A stretch of 41,215 nucleotides of DNA from Pseudomonadota bacterium (GTDB taxonomy: Bacteria > Pseudomonadota > Gammaproteobacteria > Steroidobacterales > Steroidobacteraceae): contig JAEWAF010000037.1 in the NCBI GenBank assembly GCA_023391815.1, forward strand, positions 1-41,215. The letters run 5' to 3'. This document shows positions 19,876 through 25,998 of the stretch, piece after piece. Numbering within the stretch: position 1 is the first letter of the stretch; each line of letters starts with the position of its first letter. The notes below the pieces were generated by a model. That model made no database searches and was not told the DNA's origin. It saw only the letters and a program-made list of their open reading frames with translations. Made by a program: the position numbers and the translations under genes.

Positions 19876-21129
19876 TTACATTCCCAACTCTTTCTCCAGC
19901 TCCTCGGCGCTCTTTTTCTTATCGCCGCTCTTCTGCGATTTTTTCTGCTGAGCCTTGATCGCAGCTTGCGCGGCCTCCGCCTGCTTGCGCATCGCTTCTA
20001 CCGCCTTCGGGTCGCCGAACTGCTTTTGCAGATCCTCAGCTTGTTTCTGAGCTGCGTCGATCGAGGGCTGCATTCTCTGCATCGCGAGCTGCTGCTGTTT
20101 CTGGCGTACCGCTTCGGCTGAGGCATTGTCGCCAGCGACGCTGTAGTACTCAGCCGCGAGCTCAAACCGTTGCTTCGCATCCGCATCCGCCGCCAATTGC
20201 TTGGCCTGCGAACGAATCGCCGCGATCTTGCTGCCGACACCGGCTTCCGATCCCAGCACGCGATAGAAATCCATCGCATCGCCGAGCAGCTTCGGCGCGT
20301 TGAAGAACTTGTCTCGCAATAGGGTCGCGCGTTGTTCCACCAGAGACGTAACGCGAGTATTCACCGACTTGCGCAACTCCTCGTCGCCGCCATTGAGGCC
20401 CCACATGCGCATGGCCTGAATCGCATCACGCGACGTTTTCATCGGATCTTGATCCGGCCACTTCTTGGCGAACGCCACCCGGGCATCGCCGGCGCGTTGC
20501 AGAGCTGCGAAGTCGCTCGGATCATCGGGTTGCGACTGGACGAGCTGGGTGTACTCCCGCAAGAACTGCTCGTTGAACGCCGCCTTTTCTCGTTCCGCCG
20601 CGCGCTCGACGCCGCGTTTCGGCATGGCCAGCACTTCGGTCATGTACTTCGGATCGACCTTGTAGTCGCCCGTTACTTTGAGCGCGGCGGCACGGTTGCT
20701 ATAGAACGCGCCTTCGCGATTCCGATAGTGCTCGAGCGCGCGTTGAAAGGCGGCGGGTGTGTCTTCGGCTCGAACGGTTTCAATGAAGACACGATCGGCG
20801 AGAGCAAAATGACCGCCGGCCTCATACAGTTGAAAGGCACGAGCGAAGTCACGGTTCTTCTCGGCGCTCTGCCCGAGCTCGAGTCCGAGCGGCGCGGCAC
20901 GTCTCGCCGCATCCATTTCGTAGGGGTTCACGGGTTCGCACGCATAGCCCTGCGCAGCCTGGTAGGCGAACAACGCCTGTTCCTTCTTGCCTTCGTGCTC
21001 GAACGTTTGTGCTCTTTGGAACGCGCGCTTCTTGTCGGCGACGCCGTCGCCCGCGCAGTCCGCAAACGCGGCGCCGGCGAGCAAAGAGGCGGCCACGAGC
21101 ATGGCCATCGAAAAATGTCGGGAGTTCAT
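19876..21129 (-). CDS. Secreted helical protein of unknown function
   Basis: A 417-residue exported protein I do not recognise. Residues 1-23 form a signal peptide with probable cleavage after AFA (AGAAFA-DC). The mature protein is mostly helical and TPR-like in tone: FQRAQTFEHEGKKEQALFAY and AFQLYEAGGHFALADRVFIE resemble degenerate TPR or Sel1 helices. The last about 80 residues are a Gln/Lys/Ala-rich coiled coil ending KKKSAEELEKELGM. Two cysteines lie near the mature N-terminus. The ATG at 21129 has AGGTG five bases upstream. It is 30 bp downstream of another envelope gene on the same strand, so the two probably form an operon. Confidence 0.7.
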   Translation of the reverse strand: MNSRHFSMAMLVAASLLAGAAFADCAGDGVADKKRAFQRAQTFEHEGKKEQALFAYQAAQGYACEPVNPYEMDAARRAAPLGLELGQSAEKNRDFARAFQLYEAGGHFALADRVFIETVRAEDTPAAFQRALEHYRNREGAFYSNRAAALKVTGDYKVDPKYMTEVLAMPKRGVERAAEREKAAFNEQFLREYTQLVQSQPDDPSDFAALQRAGDARVAFAKKWPDQDPMKTSRDAIQAMRMWGLNGGDEELRKSVNTRVTSLVEQRATLLRDKFFNAPKLLGDAMDFYRVLGSEAGVGSKIAAIRSQAKQLAADADAKQRFELAAEYYSVAGDNASAEAVRQKQQQLAMQRMQPSIDAAQKQAEDLQKQFGDPKAVEAMRKQAEAAQAAIKAQQKKSQKSGDKKKSAEELEKELGM

Positions 21130-21159
21130 GATTGCACCTGGTGTGACGACGAGCGCGTG

Positions 21160-21777
21160 TCAACGATTGAACAGACCCTTGCCCCCGAAGCCGCCGCCGA
21201 ACGACGGCATCGCCTGGTAGCCGGCAGGAGGATCGAACAGCGCCGCATCCTGCGGGCCGATGACCAGGTTCCTCAGCGTGACGGTCGTGCGGTTCTTGTC
21301 ACGACCATCCTTGGAGAGCATGTCCATCTTCACCGTGATGCCATCGGCCGTGATCCACAGGAAACCGCCAGCACTGCCGTCCTTCATGATCATTTTGTAT
21401 TTGGTGGCCGCGACGCCTTCGACCGTGTCGTTGCCGACTTCGGTGATCTCAACGTCGTTCGGCTGCGAGCCGCTGCGCTGCTGGGCCTGCTTGTAATCGA
21501 GCTTCTGGTACATGCGCTGCGCGGGCATGATCATCCAGCCCAGCTGCTGATCGCGGCGGAGAATCATGACGCTCTGCATGCCCTGCATCGTGGTCTCGGT
21601 GCGCTCCTTGTCCTTGGTCGCGTAGATCTTGCCTTCGAACGTGCCTTGCGACGTTTCGATGGTGCGATCCGCCGAATACTCGACAGTGGGGATGGGCAAC
21701 GTCGCGGCGTCAACCGGGCTGATGCAGCCGGACAAACACAGGGCCAGGCAGCCCAGAAGGGAAACTCGCTTGAACAT
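21160..21777 (-). CDS. Lipoprotein, DUF4412-like / LolA-like fold
   Basis: A 205-residue lipoprotein with lipobox LSGC (Cys18) after a short hydrophobic signal. The mature part (YSADRTIETSQGTFEGKIYATKDKERTET, then MILRRDQQLGWMIMPAQRMY, then GFLWITADGITVKMDM) has the beta-rich look of DUF4412 or LolA-like proteins that bind hydrophobic ligands. Assignment to DUF4412 is from pattern memory and should be held loosely. The C-terminus is Gly/Phe-rich (FGGGFGGKGLFNR). The ATG has GGAG seven bases upstream. It precedes the secreted helical protein at 19876-21129 by 30 bp, suggesting a two-gene envelope operon of unknown purpose. Confidence 0.68.
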   Translation of the reverse strand: MFKRVSLLGCLALCLSGCISPVDAATLPIPTVEYSADRTIETSQGTFEGKIYATKDKERTETTMQGMQSVMILRRDQQLGWMIMPAQRMYQKLDYKQAQQRSGSQPNDVEITEVGNDTVEGVAATKYKMIMKDGSAGGFLWITADGITVKMDMLSKDGRDKNRTTVTLRNLVIGPQDAALFDPPAGYQAMPSFGGGFGGKGLFNR

Positions 21778-21873
21778 GAGAGAACTCCGCAGTGAACGAT
21801 GGAGGCGAAGTTTCCGGAGCCGGTGAGAGTGCCGAATCGCTCGGAGGAGCTATGCCGGACGCGAGTGGGGAGC

Positions 21874-21891
21874 CATGCACTTCAGTGCATG
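21874..21891. other. Short perfect inverted repeat
   Basis: CATGCACT (21874-21881) and AGTGCATG (21884-21891) with a 2-base centre. It lies about 10 bp beyond the 3' end of the gene at 21902-22873 and could terminate or stabilise that minus-strand transcript. No T-run follows on the minus strand. Confidence 0.4.
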
Positions 21892-21901
21892 TGACAAACG
21901 A

Positions 21902-22873
21902 TCAATCGATGCCGGACCAGGGCCGCAGTTCTTCGGGTCTCTGGCGCACGTACGCGAGCACCTGGCGGCGCTTCTCCGGGCCGCGCTTGCCTTCGTCGCC
22001 GCCGGCGGTGTCGCCGAAAAACTCGGGCATGCGGTCTTCGATGCGTTCGTAAATACCGCGCCACAGTTTCTTCAATCCGTGCACTGATATATCCAGGCGT
22101 TCGGTGAGATGAGCGTCGCTGTCGTCGAACAACGCGAGCCACAACAGCCGCCGCTGTGACGCCGAGAACCGGAACAGCGGTGGATGGTGGTCGAACACAT
22201 GTCGGACCGACGTGCCCGGAAGGCTGGATCGTACTTCCTCGCGCGTCACGCTGAGAAACGCCGGGCGCGCCTGTTCCGACAGAGGTTCGAGCGAGCTTTC
22301 GTCGACGTAGAGCCTGCGAACGAATCCGGCCGCCGCGATAGCCGGCGCGTCCTGCGCACTGGTCTCGAAATACATCGCTTGCAAGTTGAAGCCGCCCGCA
22401 GCCGTGCGGAACGCTTCATTGGCGATGTTGAACACGCTCTGCACGTAAGGATCGTTCAGATCCTTGCGTCGTTGCGTATAAAAATTCAGATGATTGAAGC
22501 GCCCCTGCGCGTTGATCACGCCGATCTCCGCGTCATCCAGCAATCGAAAGCGCCCGTCGAGGATGCCGGCGTAGATGCGGCGAATGACGAATGCCGACGG
22601 CTTGCTGTCCAGCCGTTCCTGTTGGATCCAGTCCTCCGGCAGGGTGAAGCCATGACCCCAGCCTTGAATGCGCTGGCCCGCGGGCAGGGCCAGATCTTCC
22701 ATCACTGTCGTCGTGATGCTCGGTGCTCCGAGGATTCGTCGCCACATGTCGGGCAAGGCACGGCGCAAGTCATCGTCCAGGCCGAGCCACTCAGGCAGCA
22801 ACTCCAGACACTCCGCCAGGTCGCCGGGCTGCGTCGGTCGAAACCGTAAGCGGGCGATGTGAGGAGTGCGCAC
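21902..22873 (-). CDS. Twin regulator-like protein B (C-terminal HTH-like)
   Basis: A 323-residue protein, paralogue of the adjacent gene at 22877-23860. The N-terminus (ARLRFRPTQPGDLAECLELL) has the opening pattern of GNAT domains, but no convincing acetyl-CoA loop was seen. The middle (FRTAAGGFNLQAMYFET) is shared with the twin. The C-terminal about 85 residues run from FSASQRRLLWLALFDDSD through DISVHGLKKLWRGIYERIED to EKRRQVLAYVRQRPEELRPW. They resemble a LuxR-type tetrahelical HTH, with SVHGLKKLW in the recognition-helix position. The start is GTG at 22873, three bases after the twin's stop, so translation is probably coupled. I infer a DNA-binding role; the N-terminal sensor or enzymatic function is unknown. 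Confidence 0.65.
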   Translation of the reverse strand: MRTPHIARLRFRPTQPGDLAECLELLPEWLGLDDDLRRALPDMWRRILGAPSITTTVMEDLALPAGQRIQGWGHGFTLPEDWIQQERLDSKPSAFVIRRIYAGILDGRFRLLDDAEIGVINAQGRFNHLNFYTQRRKDLNDPYVQSVFNIANEAFRTAAGGFNLQAMYFETSAQDAPAIAAAGFVRRLYVDESSLEPLSEQARPAFLSVTREEVRSSLPGTSVRHVFDHHPPLFRFSASQRRLLWLALFDDSDAHLTERLDISVHGLKKLWRGIYERIEDRMPEFFGDTAGGDEGKRGPEKRRQVLAYVRQRPEELRPWSGID

Positions 22874-22876
22874 GGC

Positions 22877-23860
22877 TCAGCCCGTATGCCAGGGCCGCAG
22901 TTCTTCCGGCCGCTGCCTGACGTACGCGAGCACCTGCCGTCGTTTCTCCGGGCCGCGCTTGCCTTCGTCGCCGCTGCCGCTGTCGCCGAAGAACTCGGGC
23001 ATTCGATCTTCGATGCGCTCGTAGATGCCGCGCCAGAGTTTCTTCAGGCCGTGCACTGAGACATCGAGGAGGGGCATCAGGGCATCGTCGGAGTCATCAA
23101 ACAACGCGAACCACAGTAACCGGCGTTGCGAGGCCGAGAACGTAAACATCGGCGGCTGATTCTGGAAGCAGTTGCGGGCCGGCGAGCCGGGCAACAAGCC
23201 TCTGGCCTGCTCGCGTGTCAGACCGAAGAAAGCGGGCTGATGTTCGCGTGGCAGCGTCTGCAGTGCCGCCTGATCGGCGTATTGGCGGCGGATGAAGCCG
23301 GAGGCCACTGCGACCAGATCGTTGATCTCACCCGTCTCATAGTAGACGGCGCGCAGGTTGAAGCCGTCATGAAAGGTGCGGAATGTATCGTTCGCCATGG
23401 TGATCACGTCCTGCACGTAAGGATTGGCGATGTCGTGATCGCGTTGTGAGAAGTGCAGGATCATCATGGTCAGCTCGCCGCGCGCGTTTTCGATGCCGAT
23501 CTCACGATCGGTCATGGGCTTGAAGCTGCCATCCCGGAGTGCCCTGTAGATGCGGCGGGCGATGAACGCTCGCGGTTGCCCGTCCAGGTCCAACGCTCGC
23601 ACCAGGCTTTGCGGCACGATGAGCGTGACACCGGCTGCCTGGATGCGCTTGCCCGGTGGCAGCGCCAGATCCTCGATCACGCCCGCGAGCAGCGAAGGCT
23701 CGTCGATGAGCCAGTCCCACACCTGCCGGATTTCCGCCACGTGCTCATCGTTCAGGCCCAGCCACGGCGGCAAAAGCTCGAAACATTCGGCGATATCACG
23801 ACGCGCCACCGGGCGATGACGCAAGCGGGCGATGGCGCGGGGTGGGTCGCTGGGGGCCAT
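22877..23860 (-). CDS. Twin regulator-like protein A (C-terminal HTH-like)
   Basis: A 327-residue protein and the upstream member of a tandem pair. Residues 10-35 (ARLRHRPVARRDIAECFELL) match the twin's GNAT-like opening; residues about 60-235 are diverged. From FSASQRRLLWFALFDDSD (241-258) on, the two are almost identical: VSVHGLKKLWRGIYERIED (267-285), then RMPEFFGD, GDEGKRGPEKRR and QVLAYVRQRPEELRPW. Only a few residues differ over the last about 60. The pattern of a constant C-terminal effector with a variable N-terminus is typical of paralogous one-component regulators. The ATG at 23860 has only a weak AGAGA upstream. It lies 117 bp after the methyltransferase-like gene, same strand. Confidence 0.66.
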   Translation of the reverse strand: MAPSDPPRAIARLRHRPVARRDIAECFELLPPWLGLNDEHVAEIRQVWDWLIDEPSLLAGVIEDLALPPGKRIQAAGVTLIVPQSLVRALDLDGQPRAFIARRIYRALRDGSFKPMTDREIGIENARGELTMMILHFSQRDHDIANPYVQDVITMANDTFRTFHDGFNLRAVYYETGEINDLVAVASGFIRRQYADQAALQTLPREHQPAFFGLTREQARGLLPGSPARNCFQNQPPMFTFSASQRRLLWFALFDDSDDALMPLLDVSVHGLKKLWRGIYERIEDRMPEFFGDSGSGDEGKRGPEKRRQVLAYVRQRPEELRPWHTG

Positions 23861-23977
23861 GGATCTCTAGGACTTCGAACCTTGGGCTGAGTATTTGCCC
23901 CGGATTCTAGCGGATGCGCGCGCGACCAGTAGCCGCTCCTTGGTACCGGGCGGCAAATTGTCAGTGTCGCCGACAAG

Positions 23978-24841
23978 TCAACGGTTCGGCGACTTGTAGG
24001 CCAGGGTCGCGGTGAGGGGGCCGATGAGGGGCAACAACTCGGTGCGCTCGAAGCCGGCCGCACGACAACCGTCATCCAGCTCCGACCAGCTCAGCGCCCG
24101 ATGGCGAAGGCGCTCGGCGCCCAACAGCGCGAGCAGGGCTGAGCCCCGACGCCGATCTTCGCCGCTCAGAAATTCGATGGCGATGAGGCAGCCGCCGGGC
24201 GCTAGCGCTTGATGAGCCCGCTCGAGGAGTTTCGCCCGGCCGGCTTCGTCGAAGCGCCGGAGGATCATCGGCGTCGCGATGACGTCGGCGCGAGGCAGAG
24301 AGCCATTGCTCGCACCTCGCTCGGCGGACCGGGCGACTCTCGTGCAACGCAAATGTGAATGGCGAGCGGCGATGGTTCTTGCCAGCAGGCCGCGTGGACT
24401 GCCGAGATCGAGCATCGCTCCATAGCCGGAGAAATCGAAGCGATCGGCCAGTAACAAGGCCGCGATGCTCAACAGTCCGGTGCCCGAGGGCTTCTGTGAA
24501 GCTGTCTTGGGTCGAGCGCTTTGTAACAGTACGTCGCCGAGATAGCCGGAGCTGTTCCGGTCCAGAAAATGTCCGCTCTCCCGACTGTTGACGTACACAG
24601 CGCCCGCATCGTCGCCTTCACGCTCCAGAAATCCCAGCGCCACCAGCGGCTCCAGCAAATCGGCGACCGCGCTTTGGTTCAAGCCGAGCGCACGTCGCAG
24701 CTGACGGTTCGAGCGCGGTCCTTTGCCGAGCTCGGTGAACAATCCAACTTCGACCGCCGACAACAACGTCTGCGAAGCGCGGAAGCCGAAGCCCGTCTGC
24801 AGAATATGCTCCGGGGACAACATGACCGAAGGCGATCTCAT
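23978..24841 (-). CDS. O-methyltransferase-like protein with altered SAM site
   Basis: A 287-residue protein of the class I O-methyltransferase (HIOMT/plant-type) superfamily. Residues about 15-95 form the winged-helix dimerisation domain (LLSAVEVGLFTELGKGPRSN, then LEPLVALGFLERE). The Rossmann part starts about residue 140, but motif I reads MLDLGSPRG instead of the usual DxGGGxG, and the acidic residue expected after the next strand is absent (RCTRVARS). The catalytic-region His pair is replaced (MILRRFDEA where relatives have LHHF), while LAPGGCLIAIEF is kept. It is also shorter than typical members. SAM binding or catalysis may be lost. ATG 24841 overlaps the luxR-type stop by one base (TGATG). 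Confidence 0.75.
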   Translation of the reverse strand: MRSPSVMLSPEHILQTGFGFRASQTLLSAVEVGLFTELGKGPRSNRQLRRALGLNQSAVADLLEPLVALGFLEREGDDAGAVYVNSRESGHFLDRNSSGYLGDVLLQSARPKTASQKPSGTGLLSIAALLLADRFDFSGYGAMLDLGSPRGLLARTIAARHSHLRCTRVARSAERGASNGSLPRADVIATPMILRRFDEAGRAKLLERAHQALAPGGCLIAIEFLSGEDRRRGSALLALLGAERLRHRALSWSELDDGCRAAGFERTELLPLIGPLTATLAYKSPNR

Positions 24842-25224
24842 CAGTGACGCGCGTATTTCCAGGTGGCCGCCTGCACGCGCGAGCTGACGCCGAGCTTGGT
24901 CAGAATGTTCGCGACATGGCGTTTCACCGTGTGCAGACTGAGATCGAAGGCGCGGGCGATTTCCTTATTGCTGTCGCCGGCGGTGATGCGCTCGAGGATC
25001 TCCTGTTCGCGTGCCGTCAGCCGAACCGGGTTCGAGGTGGCGGACGACGGCGGCGGCGAGACACGCACGACGTTCTCGGAGGCCGGCGCCGGCATGAGTT
25101 GCAACAGCAGCGTGTTCAGGTCGTCACGGGTGGCGATCCGGGCCAGCGTGTCGCTTACCGCTTGCCGCACTGCCTCGCGGACTTGTTCGTAGATATCGGC
25201 CTGCTCGCAGCTTTCGGTATTCAT
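24841..25224 (-). CDS. LuxR-family HTH regulator without sensor domain
   Basis: A 127-residue transcription factor. Residues 1-65 are helical then Ser/Pro-rich with no receiver or autoinducer domain. Residues 68-127 are a complete LuxR-type HTH: LTAREQEILERITAGDSNKE, then IARAFDLSLHTVKRHVANIL, then TKLGVSSRVQAATW. It is first in a minus-strand set with the methyltransferase-like gene (1-base overlap) and the twin HTH-like proteins. The ATG at 25224 has GGGGAG seven bases upstream, and this site is inside a predicted 11-pair hairpin (25226-25263). It probably regulates its own operon or the divergent DUF2946/receptor operon; this is inference. Confidence 0.88.
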   Translation of the reverse strand: MNTESCEQADIYEQVREAVRQAVSDTLARIATRDDLNTLLLQLMPAPASENVVRVSPPPSSATSNPVRLTAREQEILERITAGDSNKEIARAFDLSLHTVKRHVANILTKLGVSSRVQAATWKYARH

Positions 25225-25225
25225 T

Positions 25226-25263
25226 GCATGCTCCCCAGTCAGTGTTTTCGATGGGGCGCATGC
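25226..25263 (-). promoter_or_regulatory. Inverted repeat over the luxR-type ribosome-binding site
   Basis: GCATGCTCCCCA (25226-25237) and TGGGGCGCATGC (25252-25263) pair in 11 of 12 positions around a 14-base spacer. On the minus-strand mRNA the right arm holds the GGGGAG Shine-Dalgarno and ends one base before the AUG. It could be an RNA switch or hairpin limiting translation, or a DNA operator for the LuxR-type dimer. Confidence 0.6.
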
Positions 25264-25414
25264 TAGGCAGTCGGGTCCAGGGAAAAAATGCTCAAAAAGA
25301 GACTGCTCTAAAAGGGTACTTCCCGAAAGGGCTGTTGCTCCGAGGCCGGTCGGCTGGACCGGTAATTACTGCGGGGGTTGGGGCAATCTGCCCAAGCTCA
25401 GCGGTTGTCTGGTC

Positions 25415-25439
25415 CGGAAGTCTCGGGCGTATACTTCCG
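25415..25439. promoter_or_regulatory. Inverted repeat upstream of DUF2946-like gene
   Basis: CGGAAGT (25415-25421) and ACTTCCG (25433-25439), perfect 7-base arms with an 11-base spacer, ending nine bases before the ATG at 25449. The position suits an operator controlling the metal-type operon. It does not match a CueR-type site, in which the arms are oppositely oriented. Confidence 0.45.
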
Positions 25440-25448
25440 CTCGCGGTC

Positions 25449-25874
25449 ATGCGTCGCCAATATCTCAAACTGCTGAGCCTCTGGATTCTCCCGCTGCTGC
25501 TGGCGCGGGCGCTGATTCCGGCTGGCTTCATGCTGTCGGTGGATGCGGGCCGGCTGCAGTTGATGTTCTGTCCGTCGGGCGTGGTGCAGGCGCTGTTCTC
25601 GCCCAAGGCGACACAACAGCAGGCCCATGCCGAACATCAGCATCATCAGGGCATGCATCATGGCGGGGCGGATCAGGCGTCGGCCTCGCATGACGATGAC
25701 AATTCGCCATGTCCGTTCTCTCTGGTCGCATCGGCGACGCCTTGTGACATTCCTCATCTCGCGGGTGCGGCCGATGCGCCGCGTGACGAGCGTTTTGCAT
25801 TCCTTTCCGCGCCGACCTTCCGTGTCGGCCCGATCCGCGCCGATCGAATTCGCGGACCTCCCAGCCTCGCCTGA
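25449..25874 (+). CDS. DUF2946-like His/Cys-rich periplasmic protein
   Basis: A 141-residue small protein. A basic start and hydrophobic segment (LKLLSLWILPLLLARALIPA) give a signal anchor or signal peptide. Then come Cys41 in LMFCPSG, a His-rich stretch (about residues 60-81, with HAEHQHHQGMHHGG and SHDDD) and Cys88 in SPCPF. This Cys-(His)n-Cys layout matches the DUF2946 family, often found beside metal-related TonB receptors. I chose ATG 25449; the open frame extends to 25224 but that part looks non-coding. It is followed after 124 bp by a TonB-dependent receptor. A metal-binding or metal-sensing periplasmic role, possibly copper, is inferred from residues and context. Confidence 0.7.
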   Translation: MRRQYLKLLSLWILPLLLARALIPAGFMLSVDAGRLQLMFCPSGVVQALFSPKATQQQAHAEHQHHQGMHHGGADQASASHDDDNSPCPFSLVASATPCDIPHLAGAADAPRDERFAFLSAPTFRVGPIRADRIRGPPSLA

Positions 25875-25998
25875 CATTGGTCACCAGTGAGGGCGCCCCG
25901 ACCGTCAGGATCGCGGGCATCGCTGCTCGCTCCTGATCGTTCCGCGCCCTTGATAGCCGCGACGAAACTCGCGGCGGCGATGGTCTGGAGTCGATTTC

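Noticed and set aside
25224..25448. Longer start for the DUF2946-like gene
   Set aside because: The extension overlaps the predicted regulatory region and gives a low-quality, uncharacteristic N-terminus; ATG 25449 starts the signal segment.
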